A stretch of 64,000 nucleotides of DNA, from positions 2,976,501-3,040,500 of the forward strand of contig NZ_CP060495.1 in NCBI RefSeq assembly GCF_014334095.1, given 5' to 3'. The notes under the pieces are model-generated. The model did no database searches, was not told the origin of the DNA, and saw nothing but the letters and a program-made list of their open reading frames with translations. The DNA comes from Novosphingopyxis iocasae (GTDB lineage: Bacteria; Pseudomonadota; Alphaproteobacteria; Sphingomonadales; Sphingomonadaceae). Below, one piece after another: positions 24,498-33,369 of the stretch. The translations under genes and the position numbers were made by a program. Each line of letters starts with the position of its first letter. Position 1 is the first letter of the stretch.

Positions 24498-27452
24498 ATG
24501 GCCAGCCTTTCCCCGATCACCGCCGTTCTCGGTCCCACCAATACTGGCAAGACCCATCTCGCGGTCGAGCGGCTGACGGCGCATTCTTCCGGCATGATCG
24601 GTTTTCCGCTGCGCCTCCTGGCACGCGAGGTGTACGACCGGGTGTGTGCGATGAAGGGCGCGAACCGCGTCGCGCTGATCACCGGCGAGGAGAAGATCGA
24701 GCCGCCGGACGCGCGCTGGTATCTGTGCACCGCGGAGTCGATGCCGCTGGACCGCGAACTCGGCTTCGTCGCGCTGGACGAGGCGCAGCTCGGCGCCGAT
24801 CCGGAGCGCGGCCATGTCTTCACCGACCGGCTGCTGCGCGCGCGGGGGCGGGAGGAGACGATGATTCTGGGCTCCGAAACGCTACGGCCTTTGGTACGGC
24901 ATTTGCTGCCGGAAGCCGAGATCGTCACGCGCCCGCGCTTTTCGACACTGAGCTATGCCGGGGCGAAAAAACTCTCGCGCCTTCCGCGGCGCAGCGCGAT
25001 CGTCGCTTTTTCAGTGGAGGAAGTCTACGCCGTGGCCGAAATGCTACGGCGCTTCGCGGGCGGCGCGGCGGTGGTGATGGGCGCGCTCAGTCCCTCCACC
25101 CGCAACGCGCAGGTGCGCATGTTTCAGGAGGGCGAGGTCGATTATCTGGTGGCGACGGACGCCATCGGGATGGGGTTGAACCTCGACGTGCGCCACGTCG
25201 CCTTCGCTTCGCTCCACAAGTTCGACGGCCATCGGCGGCGGCGGCTCACCGTACCGGAAATGGCGCAGATTGCCGGGCGCGCCGGACGGCACCAGACCGA
25301 TGGCAGCTTCGGCGTTCTGACCGGCAAGGGCGGTGAATTCACGCCTGAAGAGATCGAGGCGATCGAGGAACATCGCTTCAAGTCGCTGGAGAAGCTTTAC
25401 TGGCGCGAGAGCGATCCGCGTTTCACCAATATCGATACGCTGATCGGCGATCTGGAAGCAAAGCCCGCCGATCCGGTGCTGTCCGCCGCGCCCGAGGCGG
25501 TGGACCTCGCGGTGCTGAAGCGCCTCGCCGATATCCCCGAAGTCATGGACGCCGCGCGCGGAAACAAGGGACTGAGGCGATTGTGGGCTGCGGCCTCGCT
25601 TCCCGATTTCCGGCAAGTGGGGCCGGAACATCATGCCCGTTTCGTGGCCCGCCTGTGGCGGCATCTGGCAACCGGACGGCTGCCGCGCACAAAAGTGGCG
25701 CAGGAGATCGCGCGGCTCGACGATATGCGCGGCGATGTCGAGGCGCTGGCGCAGAAGATCGCGGCGACGCGCACCTGGAGCTACATCGCGCACCGCCCGG
25801 ACTGGGTGGAGGCGCGCGAGGAAATGGCCGATCGCACGCGCGAACTGGAACAGAAGCTGTCGGACGCTTTGCATGATCGGCTGCGGCAACGTTTCGTCGA
25901 TCGCCGCACCTCGGTTTTGCTCAGGAAGATGGGCAAGGATGCCTCATTGCTGCCCGTTTCGCTTGACGAACGCGGCGCGGTGCTGGTTGATGGAGAAGAG
26001 ATCGGCACGCTCGACGGTTTCCGGTTTCGTCCGGCGGCCGATGCGCGGGCCAGCGAAAGCCGCCTGCTGTTGGCGGCCGCGGAACGGCATCTCGGAGGAT
26101 TGATGACGCAGAAAGCCGGCGAATTGGCCGCATCGGACGATAGTGAATTCACGCTCGAACCCAATGGGGACGGGCGCCCCGCGGTCATGTGGCGCGGCGG
26201 TGAACTGGGCGTGCTGGAGCCGGGCAAGACTTTGTTGCAGCCTGTGTTCAAGCCCGCCAAGGCGCTGAACGGGCTGGAGGGATCGGATCTTGCCGCGGTG
26301 ACCGCGCGGGCCGAAACCTGGCTCACCGCACGGATCGACAAGCATCTGGGCGGCGTCACCGCGCTGCTCACGCTCTCGCAGAGCCCGCATGCGCCGGGTC
26401 CCGTCCGTGCGCTCGCGATCCAGCTGGCCGAGCAGGGCGGAGTGGCGGCGCGCGCCGATGTGGCCGATGCCGTCCATGCGCTCGACAAGGATCAGCGGGC
26501 CGCCGCGCGCAAGGCGGGCATCGTCTTCGGCGCGCTGGATATCTATCATCACCTGGCGTTGAAGCCGGGCGCGGCGCGTTGGCGCAGCGCGCTGGACGCC
26601 GTGATGACGGGCAAGCCGATGCCGGAGCTGCCGCCCGAAAGCGCGGTGCATCTGTCCGACTGGCGTTTTGCCAATGCGCGCGATTGCCGCAATGCGGGCT
26701 ACCGCCGCTTCGGCACCGAGCATCTGCGGATCGATCTGGTCGAGCGGCTGGCGAAGAAAGCGCATGAGGCGCGAGGCCAGGCGCGCGATTTCGATATCGA
26801 TCTGGCGCTGCCCACCTCGCTCGGCCTTAGCGAAAAAGGCTTCGACATGCTGATGCGCGACGCCGGTTTCCGGCGCCTGCCGCCTGCCGAGCCCAAGGAA
26901 GAGGCGGCGGAGGGCACCGCCCAGGGTGACGAGGCCACTGCCGAGGCTCCCGCCAATCCGCAGCCGGTCGCCGCGCCGGACACGGTCGAAGCACCCGATG
27001 TTGAAACTCAGCCCGCCGAACGCGATCCTGCGGAACCACCGCTGGCAGAGCCGGATGCCGCGGGCGCCGTTCCGACTGCCGAAGCGCCCGAAAGCGCTGC
27101 GGTGCAGAACGCCGACAGCGTGCCCGAACCCTCCGAAGCTGCGGCGTCTGAAGCTGCGCCGTCCGACGCCGCGCCTACCGATGCGGCAGGCGAGACGGCC
27201 AAGCCTGCGCCCGCGCCGAGCTATCCTGTGCTGCGCTATCGCTGGGTCGGCCTTGCCAAGGCGGGGCGCGATCAGGACCGCAAGGGGCCGCGCCGGCACG
27301 GCAAGCCCGGCGACAAGTCCAAAGGCAAAGGGCCGAAGGGTGACGGGCCCCGCGGCGGGCCGAGGGGCAAGCGTCATGACGGCCCTCCGCGCGACAAGCA
27401 GCCGCAGGGCGCGCTCGCCGAACAGCTGGCGGCGCTCACGGGCCGCCGCTGA
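24498..27452 (+). CDS. SUV3-like DEAD-family RNA helicase
   Basis: A 984-residue ATP-dependent helicase related to the mitochondrial degradosome helicase SUV3. Walker A is GPTNTGKTHLAVER, the Walker B-like box is VALDEAQ, and the C-terminal helicase lobe has YLVATDAIGMGLN and QIAGRAGRH. The middle carries the SUV3 C domain. The last 200 residues are an Ala/Pro/Glu-rich linker and then a basic Gly/Lys/Arg/Pro tail suited to RNA binding. The start MASLSPITAV is chosen because upstream codons run through the repeat. It probably acts in RNA turnover. Confidence 0.92.
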   Translation: MASLSPITAVLGPTNTGKTHLAVERLTAHSSGMIGFPLRLLAREVYDRVCAMKGANRVALITGEEKIEPPDARWYLCTAESMPLDRELGFVALDEAQLGADPERGHVFTDRLLRARGREETMILGSETLRPLVRHLLPEAEIVTRPRFSTLSYAGAKKLSRLPRRSAIVAFSVEEVYAVAEMLRRFAGGAAVVMGALSPSTRNAQVRMFQEGEVDYLVATDAIGMGLNLDVRHVAFASLHKFDGHRRRRLTVPEMAQIAGRAGRHQTDGSFGVLTGKGGEFTPEEIEAIEEHRFKSLEKLYWRESDPRFTNIDTLIGDLEAKPADPVLSAAPEAVDLAVLKRLADIPEVMDAARGNKGLRRLWAAASLPDFRQVGPEHHARFVARLWRHLATGRLPRTKVAQEIARLDDMRGDVEALAQKIAATRTWSYIAHRPDWVEAREEMADRTRELEQKLSDALHDRLRQRFVDRRTSVLLRKMGKDASLLPVSLDERGAVLVDGEEIGTLDGFRFRPAADARASESRLLLAAAERHLGGLMTQKAGELAASDDSEFTLEPNGDGRPAVMWRGGELGVLEPGKTLLQPVFKPAKALNGLEGSDLAAVTARAETWLTARIDKHLGGVTALLTLSQSPHAPGPVRALAIQLAEQGGVAARADVADAVHALDKDQRAAARKAGIVFGALDIYHHLALKPGAARWRSALDAVMTGKPMPELPPESAVHLSDWRFANARDCRNAGYRRFGTEHLRIDLVERLAKKAHEARGQARDFDIDLALPTSLGLSEKGFDMLMRDAGFRRLPPAEPKEEAAEGTAQGDEATAEAPANPQPVAAPDTVEAPDVETQPAERDPAEPPLAEPDAAGAVPTAEAPESAAVQNADSVPEPSEAAASEAAPSDAAPTDAAGETAKPAPAPSYPVLRYRWVGLAKAGRDQDRKGPRRHGKPGDKSKGKGPKGDGPRGGPRGKRHDGPPRDKQPQGALAEQLAALTGRR

Positions 27453-27710
27453 GTGGAGGCGGAGCTGCGGATCGACCGCTTGCTCTGGTTCCTCCGCCTG
27501 TCCAAAAGCCGCGCCAAGGCTCAGGCGATCGTCGCTGCGGGCCATGTCCGCCTGAATGGCCGTCATGTCGAACGCGCCAGCGCTTGCGTGAAAGCGGGCG
27601 ATGTCATCGCGCTGCCGCTGAACGATGCGGTGCGGATTGTGCGCGTGCTCGCTCTGCCTGCGCGGCGCGGCCCGCCCGCAGAGGCGCGTGCCTGCTATGA
27701 GGAACTTTAG
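27453..27710 (+). CDS. S4-domain RNA-binding protein (Hsp15-like)
   Basis: An 85-residue protein that is almost only an S4 domain: RIDRLLWFLRLSKSRAKAQA followed by AGHVRLNGRHVERAS. This resembles Hsp15 (HslR), which binds stalled 50S-tRNA complexes after heat shock. The start is GTG placed directly after the helicase TGA, so translation is coupled. The pairing of an RNA helicase with an S4 protein fits a shared RNA or ribosome role. Confidence 0.88.
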   Translation: MEAELRIDRLLWFLRLSKSRAKAQAIVAAGHVRLNGRHVERASACVKAGDVIALPLNDAVRIVRVLALPARRGPPAEARACYEEL

Positions 27711-27759
27711 CTTTGGGGGCGGCGCAGGAAAATCAGTCGCTTTGCCGCAGCGGCAAGGA

Positions 27760-27787
27760 TTGACTTGCAGGGCCGCCGCGCCATAGC
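27760..27787 (+). promoter_or_regulatory. Putative fdxA promoter
   Basis: TTGACT (27760-27765) is followed after 16 bp by CATAGC (27782-27787), 44 bases before the fdxA start. Confidence 0.5.
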
Positions 27788-27830
27788 AGGACGAAACGAA
27801 GCCTAAAGCCTATCCGGAGCCTGTTGCGCC

Positions 27831-28169
27831 ATGACTTACGTCGTCACCGAAGACTGCATCAAATGCAAATATATGGACTGCGTGGAGGTCTGCCCGGTCG
27901 ATTGCTTCTATGAGGGCGAGAACATGCTGGTGATCAATCCCAGCGAGTGCATCGATTGTGGCGTGTGCGAGCCGGAATGCCCGGCTGAGGCCATTTTGCC
28001 CGACACCGAGGACGGCCTCGAAAAGATGCTGGAGATCAACACCAAGTTCTCCGCCGAATGGCCGAACATCACGGTCAGCCGCGAAGCCCCCGCCGATGCG
28101 GACGAGCATAAGGGCGAAGAGGGCAAGTTCGAGAAATATTTCTCGCCGGAGCCGGGCGAGGGCGATTGA
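27831..28169 (+). CDS. fdxA: Seven-iron ferredoxin FdxA
   Basis: A 112-residue electron carrier with one [3Fe-4S] and one [4Fe-4S] cluster. The first cysteine set is in [17 protein letters not shown] (Cys 9, 17, 21 and 25 are the likely ligands) and the second is [12 protein letters not shown] (Cys 40-50). The acidic C-terminal third ([15 protein letters not shown]) matches alphaproteobacterial FdxA. It has its own likely promoter at 27760. Redox partners are unknown. Confidence 0.96.
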   Translation: MTYVVTEDCIKCKYMDCVEVCPVDCFYEGENMLVINPSECIDCGVCEPECPAEAILPDTEDGLEKMLEINTKFSAEWPNITVSREAPADADEHKGEEGKFEKYFSPEPGEGD

Positions 28170-28210
28170 GCTTCCGGCGTAATCGCCTGCCACCAATGAA
28201 ATTCTTCCCG

Positions 28211-28330
28211 GCACCTGTACCAATCGAACAGGTGCTGGAAATAATCTAACGAATCTGTTACAGTGATATGTGTAACGGATGGCGTAATCGTGCGTCCAAC
28301 CGTGATGGGTCCCCGTAAGGGTTATAAAAT
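28211..28330 (+). promoter_or_regulatory. Two dyads and a possible -10 box upstream of carD
   Basis: The 236-base fdxA-carD gap has a perfect 8-bp inverted pair, GCACCTGT (28211-28218) with ACAGGTGC (28228-28235), and a perfect 6-bp pair, GTTACA (28257-28262) with TGTAAC (28271-28276). A TATAAAAT box lies at 28323-28330. The first could be a T-less terminator for fdxA; the second looks like an operator. A convincing -35 was not found. Confidence 0.4.
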
Positions 28331-28405
28331 CATTCCAGACCAGCGTTCGGCGACGCCGCCCGGCCCGGGGCGCGCCTCTCCCGTTCCCTCCCGAAAGGCT
28401 AGTTT

Positions 28406-28939
28406 ATGGCTTCCAATGCGGTTCTCTTCGATGTTGGCGACTATGTCGTCTACCCAAAGCACGGTGTGGGCCGTGTGATCGAATTGCAGAATGACGAAAT
28501 CGCAGGGATGCAGCTCGAGCTCTATGTGCTGCGCTTCGAGAAGGAAAAGATGACGCTGCGCGTTCCGACCAACAAGGCGGAGAGCGTGGGCATGCGCAAG
28601 CTCTCCAGCGACAAGACGTTGAAGCAGGCGATGGAAACGCTGAAGGGCAAGCCCAAGGTCAAGCGAACCATGTGGAGCCGCCGCGCGCAGGAATATGAAG
28701 CGAAGATCAATTCGGGCGACCTCGTGTCGATCGCCGAAGTGACGCGCGACTTGTTCCGTCCGGACGATCAGCCCGAACAGAGCTATTCCGAGCGCCAGAT
28801 TTTCGAAGCCGCCTCCAGCCGCCTCGCGCGCGAACTGGCCGCGATGGAAAAAACGGATGAGCCCGCCGCGTTGCAGAAGATTCTCGACATCCTGAACGAG
28901 GCTGCGCCGCAATATTACGATCAGCCCGAAGAGGCCTGA
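28406..28939 (+). CDS. carD: CarD family transcriptional regulator
   Basis: A 177-residue RNA-polymerase-binding factor. The N-terminal Tudor-like domain reads FDVGDYVVYPKHGVGRVIEL and the helical C-terminal DNA-contacting domain contains TMWSRRAQEYEAKINSGDL. CarD stabilises open complexes at rRNA and other promoters and is often essential. The helicase/S4/fdxA/carD order is common in the class. It ends at a good terminator. Confidence 0.96.
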   Translation: MASNAVLFDVGDYVVYPKHGVGRVIELQNDEIAGMQLELYVLRFEKEKMTLRVPTNKAESVGMRKLSSDKTLKQAMETLKGKPKVKRTMWSRRAQEYEAKINSGDLVSIAEVTRDLFRPDDQPEQSYSERQIFEAASSRLARELAAMEKTDEPAALQKILDILNEAAPQYYDQPEEA

Positions 28940-28967
28940 TCCGGCGGCTTGCCGAACTGAAACGAAG

Positions 28968-28994
28968 AAGGGGCGTCTGCGGGCGCCCTTTTTT
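28968..28994 (+). terminator. Terminator after carD
   Basis: A stem of AAGGGGCG with CGCCCTT (28984-28990), closed by an 8-base loop, is followed by T5 to 28994. Confidence 0.75.
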
Positions 28995-29088
28995 CTGTCT
29001 GCGAGCGACATTCAGCGATCGACGAACCATCCTTGCAGGGAGCTGCCCTGCATTGTATTGCTGCACTAACACAGCAAAGGATGGTTCG

Positions 29089-29841
29089 ATGAACAAACTG
29101 CTCCTCGCCCCGATCATGGCTTCCTGCCTGGCGGTTTCCGCCTGCGGCTATTCGGTATTCGACGCGGTGGACGATGTCCGAAGCGCGACCAAGAGCGAGC
29201 TGGACGATGCCAATCCCATCACGGCGCAGGCCGCGATGGTTGCGGCGTTCGATGAGCTGGGCGCGCTGGGGCCGGACCGCGTGGTGTTCACCACCGGCGA
29301 CAGCTTCTCGATCCGGGCAGACGCCCCCGCCGATCTGCTCTCCCATTTGCGCTATCAGCTGAAAGACGGTCATCTTCTGGTCGGTCGCGACAGTTATCGT
29401 TGGGATGGCAAGGACAAGGCCACGATTTACGTCACGGGCGCGTCGTTGAAGGCGCTGAACGGCATGGGATCCGGCATGATCGAGGTCGACGCGATGCGCG
29501 TGCCAGGCGTGGAGATCAACAATGCCGGATCGGGCACCATCCGCGTTGCGGACGTGCAGACGAGCCAGCTCGAGGTCAGCATGGCCGGCTCCGGCAACAT
29601 CACGCTGGCGGGCAAGGCCGCCAGCTCGGACATTTCGATCGCCGGATCGGGCAATGTCGATGCGAGCAAGCTGATGAGCGACACTAACGACGTCTCGATC
29701 GCGGGCTCGGGCGATGTGACCCTGCGTTCGGACGGCCGGGTAGAAGCCAGCATCATGGGTTCGGGCGATGTCACCGTGCTGGGCACCGCCGAATGTGATC
29801 TGTCCTCGATGGGATCGGGCAAGCTGAACTGCGGCGGCTAA
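29089..29841 (+). CDS. DUF2807 (GIN-domain) lipoprotein
   Basis: A 250-residue envelope protein. The lipoprotein signal ends in LAVSAC (Cys about residue 19). The rest is a repetitive beta structure with at least seven G-S-G turns (GSGMIEV, GSGTIRV, GSGNITL, GSGNVDA, GSGDVTL, GSGDVTV, GSGKLNC), typical of the head-GIN/DUF2807 fold. AAAGGA precedes the ATG. Function unknown; surface or adhesin-like roles have been proposed for the family. The next gene encodes a second member. Confidence 0.87.
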   Translation: MNKLLLAPIMASCLAVSACGYSVFDAVDDVRSATKSELDDANPITAQAAMVAAFDELGALGPDRVVFTTGDSFSIRADAPADLLSHLRYQLKDGHLLVGRDSYRWDGKDKATIYVTGASLKALNGMGSGMIEVDAMRVPGVEINNAGSGTIRVADVQTSQLEVSMAGSGNITLAGKAASSDISIAGSGNVDASKLMSDTNDVSIAGSGDVTLRSDGRVEASIMGSGDVTVLGTAECDLSSMGSGKLNCGG

Positions 29842-29905
29842 TCCTTTGCTCTCCTGATCGAACTGGGCCATGATCCCGGCAACGCCGCGTTCCGGGACCA
29901 AGACC

Positions 29906-30637
29906 ATGCCGATCCGCCTTCTGCTGACGCTCTGTGCCGTCGCCCTTGCCGCTGCGCCTGCTGCTGCCAAGGAGCGCAGCTTCGTCATGGGTGGGTTCGA
30001 GCGGCTGGTGGTGGAAGGCGATATCGCAGTCGATGTGAAGACCGAAGCCTCGCCCGGCGCCAGCGCGGAGGGCGCGCAGGAGCAGCTTGATCGGGTCCAG
30101 TTCAGCCGCGCGGGCACCACGCTCACCGTCCGCCTTCTTTCACCCGTGCGGACGGGCCGCGGAGAGGTGAAGGACGGGGGGCCGCTTCAGGTGAGCTTGT
30201 CGACCCGCAAGCTTTCGCAGCTGATCCTGCGCGGCAATGGCCGTGTGAACGCCGATGCGTTGGATGATCGCAGCGTACGCGTGATGCTGACGGGCAATGG
30301 CACCATCGACATAGGACAAGTCACCGCCGATCAGCTTTACGTAAGCGCGGTGGGTACCGGAACGGTGGCGATGGACACGGGCATGGTGCGCGAAGGCAAT
30401 GTGCAACTGAACGGCGCGGCCAGCTGGCTGGCGCCCGGCCTGGTGCTGGAGCGGCTGGACCTGACCCATAGCGGACCGGCCAACAGCGCAGCCGAGGTGG
30501 AGGAGTTTGCCAAAATCATGAACAATGGCTTGGGCAGCATCGCGATCACCGGCCCCGCCTCCTGCGATATCCGCACCACCGGTTCCGCCCGCATCGCCTG
30601 CGGCAATGGAAAGGATCTGCGCCAGACGATCCGCTGA
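29906..30637 (+). CDS. DUF2807 (GIN-domain) secreted protein
   Basis: A 243-residue protein with a cleavable signal (LCAVALAAAPAAA) and no lipobox. The core has the same turn-rich beta pattern as the upstream gene (GNGRVNA, GNGTIDI, GTGTVAM and later ITGPASCDI). It lies 64 bases after the first DUF2807 gene, so they probably form an operon of diverged tandem copies, one lipid-anchored and one soluble. It is convergent with the (p)ppGpp enzyme gene. Confidence 0.84.
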   Translation: MPIRLLLTLCAVALAAAPAAAKERSFVMGGFERLVVEGDIAVDVKTEASPGASAEGAQEQLDRVQFSRAGTTLTVRLLSPVRTGRGEVKDGGPLQVSLSTRKLSQLILRGNGRVNADALDDRSVRVMLTGNGTIDIGQVTADQLYVSAVGTGTVAMDTGMVREGNVQLNGAASWLAPGLVLERLDLTHSGPANSAAEVEEFAKIMNNGLGSIAITGPASCDIRTTGSARIACGNGKDLRQTIR

Positions 30638-30656
30638 CGCGCATCCGCCAAACCGC

Positions 30657-32753
30657 TTAGTCGCCGTAGACGCGGTCTGCCTGAGCAACGACGTCGGAGG
30701 CGCGCACCGCCGATATGATGCGCATGAGATGGTGCAGGTCATGCACCTCCAGATCGATCTCGAACGTCTGGAACGGACCGTCGCGACCGGTGAGGCGCAG
30801 GTTCAGGATATTGGCCTTGTGCAGCCCGAAGATCCCCGCGACCTCGGCGAGCGCGCCGGGCCGATGCTGCAGCGTGATGCGCAGGCGCGCCGCGGCCCCT
30901 TCGCTGCCCTCGCCCCAGCGCAGATCGATCCAGTCCGCATCCACACCGTCGGCAAGCCGGGCACAGTTGATCGCGTGGACCTCCACCGGCGTGCCTTCGC
31001 GGCGCAGGCCCACGATGCGGTCTCCGGGCACCGGCAGACAGCAATCGGCCAGTTCATAGGCGACGCCCGGCGTCAGTCCGCGGATGGAGATAGCGCGGTC
31101 CTGCCCCGGAAAATCGCGCTCTGCCCAGTCCTCGCTATGGCCCGGGATCAGCGCCTCGATCAGATCGCGGTCGGACAGTTTGCGCATGCCGATGGCGTGC
31201 ATCAGATCGTCCTCGCTATCGTAATCCAGGCGCTCCAGGGCGGCGGAAAGCGCTTTCTTGCCGATCTTGGCGGGCAGACGGTCGACGATTTCCTCATACA
31301 TCATCCGGCCCAGCTGAATCAGCTCGGCCCGTTCCTGATGGCGGACATAGCGGCGGATGGCGGCACGTGCTTTGCCGGTGGTGACATAGCTGAGCCAGCT
31401 GGGCTGCGGCTCCTGCTTGTCGGACTTCAGGATTTCCACCATGTCGCCATTGTCTATCGGCGTGCGCAGCGGCACGTGGCGGCCGTTGATCTTCGCGCCC
31501 ACGGTCCGGTCGCCCAGATCGGTGTGAACGGCATAGGCGAAGTCGATCGGCGTCGCGCCCTTGGGCAACTGGTGGAGCGCACCCTTGGGAGTGAAGGCGA
31601 AGATCCTGTCCTGATACATCGCCATGCGGGTATGCTCGAGCAGCTCCTCGGCATCCTGGCTGGTCTCCAGAATTTCCACGAGATCGCGGATCCATCCGGC
31701 TTGGCCGTCGGGCTGTTCCTGCTGTTTATAGCCCCAATGCGCGGCCAGGCCGAACTCGCTATCGCGGTGCATGTCCTCGCTGCGGATCTGCACTTCGACG
31801 CGGCGGTTGCGGTCGAACATCAGCGTGGTGTGGATCGACTGATAGCCGTTGCGCTTGGGCGTGGAGATATAGTCCTTGAAGCGCCCAGGCACCATCTTCC
31901 AGCGGCTGTGAAGCAAGCCCAGCGCCTGATAGCAGTCGGCGACGTTCTTGGTGATGATGCGGAAGGCATAGATGTCGGTCAGCTGTTCGAAGCTGACATG
32001 GCGCTCCTGCATCTTCTTCCAGATGGAGTAGGGGTGTTTCTCGCGGCCCTCCACATCGGCCTCGATGCCCTTTTCTTCGAGCGCGAAGGCGATGGAATTG
32101 GCGACGGCGGTCAGCTGGTCGCCGCCTTCCTTGCGGATCTGTTCGAGCCGGCCGGTGATGGTGCGATAGGCATCGGGCTCCAGCTGCTCAAAGGCGAGGA
32201 GCTGCATCTCGCGCATATATTCGTACATGCCCACGCGCTCGGCAAGCGGCGCGTAGATATCCATGGTTTCGCGCGCGATGCGGCGGCGCTTGTCTTCCTT
32301 ACCGATGTAATGAAGCGTGCGCATATTGTGCAGCCGGTCGGCCAGCTTCACCAGCAGCACGCGCAAATCGTCCGAAATGGCGAGCAGGAACTTGCGCAGG
32401 TTCTCCGCGGCACGCTCGTCTTCGGTCTGCGCTTCGATCTTGGACAGCTTGGTGACGCCGTCGACTAACCTTGCAACGTCTCCGCCGAACTTCGCGCCGA
32501 TCTCGTCGACCGTGGTCAGTGTGTCCTCCACCGTGTCGTGGAGCAGAGCGGTGATGATGGTGTCTTCGTCCAGCTTCAGGTCGGTCATCAGACCGGCCAC
32601 TTCGATCGGGTGGCTGAAATAGGGATCGCCGCTTGCACGCTTCTGGCTGCCATGCTTGGCGACCGAAAAGACGTAGGCGCGGTTGAGCCGGTCCTCGTCG
32701 ACGGAAGGATGATAAGCGCGCACGCGCTCGACCAGTTCATATTGGCGCAGCAT
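30657..32753 (-). CDS. Bifunctional (p)ppGpp synthetase/hydrolase
   Basis: A 698-residue RelA/SpoT homologue (Rsh/SpoT) that makes and degrades the alarmone (p)ppGpp. The HD hydrolase domain is intact (FSHPIEVAGLM, TALLHDTVEDT). The synthetase domain has HPYSIWKKMQ and DIYAFRIITK, followed by a TGS domain (IFAFTPKGALHQLPKG) and a C-terminal ACT domain. Both active centres look intact, as in the single Rsh of most alphaproteobacteria. The start is just downstream of another gene's terminator, so it has its own promoter in 32754-32790. Confidence 0.96.
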   Translation of the reverse strand: MLRQYELVERVRAYHPSVDEDRLNRAYVFSVAKHGSQKRASGDPYFSHPIEVAGLMTDLKLDEDTIITALLHDTVEDTLTTVDEIGAKFGGDVARLVDGVTKLSKIEAQTEDERAAENLRKFLLAISDDLRVLLVKLADRLHNMRTLHYIGKEDKRRRIARETMDIYAPLAERVGMYEYMREMQLLAFEQLEPDAYRTITGRLEQIRKEGGDQLTAVANSIAFALEEKGIEADVEGREKHPYSIWKKMQERHVSFEQLTDIYAFRIITKNVADCYQALGLLHSRWKMVPGRFKDYISTPKRNGYQSIHTTLMFDRNRRVEVQIRSEDMHRDSEFGLAAHWGYKQQEQPDGQAGWIRDLVEILETSQDAEELLEHTRMAMYQDRIFAFTPKGALHQLPKGATPIDFAYAVHTDLGDRTVGAKINGRHVPLRTPIDNGDMVEILKSDKQEPQPSWLSYVTTGKARAAIRRYVRHQERAELIQLGRMMYEEIVDRLPAKIGKKALSAALERLDYDSEDDLMHAIGMRKLSDRDLIEALIPGHSEDWAERDFPGQDRAISIRGLTPGVAYELADCCLPVPGDRIVGLRREGTPVEVHAINCARLADGVDADWIDLRWGEGSEGAAARLRITLQHRPGALAEVAGIFGLHKANILNLRLTGRDGPFQTFEIDLEVHDLHHLMRIISAVRASDVVAQADRVYGD

Positions 32754-32790
32754 TGCTTCTCAAGATGAGGCGCCCACGCCGCGATGCAAC

Positions 32791-32822
32791 AAAAAAGCGC
32801 GCCGGAGCGATGTCCGGCGCGC
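32791..32822 (-). terminator. Rho-independent terminator
   Basis: A perfect 10-bp stem, GCGCGCCGGA (32797-32806) with TCCGGCGCGC (32813-32822), is followed on the minus strand by T6. It ends the small secreted-protein gene upstream of the Rsh gene. Confidence 0.9.
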
Positions 32823-32864
32823 TGATTTCATCGTCGGTGGCGGGCACCGATCGTCGGGGGCGAA

Positions 32865-33212
32865 TTACTTCGCGCGGCTGTTGCACTTTTCCAGCGCCTT
32901 GGCGTCCAGCGCCTCGCCCTCGGCCGAGAAGCTGGCGACGGCACCGAATTCGCGCACAAACGAGGCGCAAACGATGTTGGCGCGGCTGTTGGCCTTGGTG
33001 CCGGTGCATTCGGTGCCGCTGCACATGAACATGGCATCGCGCACGACCGAGCGGCGGGCCTCGACCGGCTGCACCAGCTCTGCGCGGTAGAAGGCGCCGT
33101 CCGATTGCGCGGCGTAAGCCTGCGGCGCGGCAGTGAAAAGGGTGGCGGAAACGGCGAGCGCACCGGCAAGCATGCCGAGGCGAGGAGCGATCTGGGAGAG
33201 GGTGTTTCGCAT
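32865..33212 (-). CDS. Small secreted cysteine-containing protein (CC_3452-like)
   Basis: A 115-residue protein with a signal peptide (LAGALAVSATLFTAAPQAYA) and a mature part of about 75 residues with four cysteines (MCSGTEC, VCASF and KCNS), probably two disulfides. YRAELVQPVEARRSVVRDA and the Cys pattern resemble a small conserved alphaproteobacterial family I know as CC_3452-like, of unknown function. It is divergent from an HxlR regulator, with a strong dyad between them. Confidence 0.75.
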   Translation of the reverse strand: MRNTLSQIAPRLGMLAGALAVSATLFTAAPQAYAAQSDGAFYRAELVQPVEARRSVVRDAMFMCSGTECTGTKANSRANIVCASFVREFGAVASFSAEGEALDAKALEKCNSRAK

Positions 33213-33254
33213 GGGGATGATCCTTCGCTTGCGAGCTTTGGGAGGCACCTTGTT

Positions 33255-33300
33255 AGGTTGCGAATCACTACCTATATAAATGGGTATTACTTTGCAACCT
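33255..33300. promoter_or_regulatory. Large dyad operator between divergent genes
   Basis: A 46-base region is symmetric about 33277.5, with 17 of 23 positions complementary. AGGTTGC (33255-33261) mirrors GCAACCT (33294-33300), and inside it TACC (33269-33272) mirrors GGTA (33283-33286). TATATAAA-like bases in the centre could be a -10 element. It sits 43 bases from the secreted-protein start and 70 from the HxlR start, so it is a likely site for that regulator. Confidence 0.6.
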
Positions 33301-33369
33301 ATTTTCGGAAATTCGTTTGCATAATGCGCCGCAGAGCCGTTTACTGTGGCCCCGAGTATTGGAGAGATC

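Noticed and set aside
25944-27566. Long minus-strand frame opposite the SUV3-like helicase
   Set aside because: Shadow of the GC-rich helicase coding strand, with no start signal or domain.
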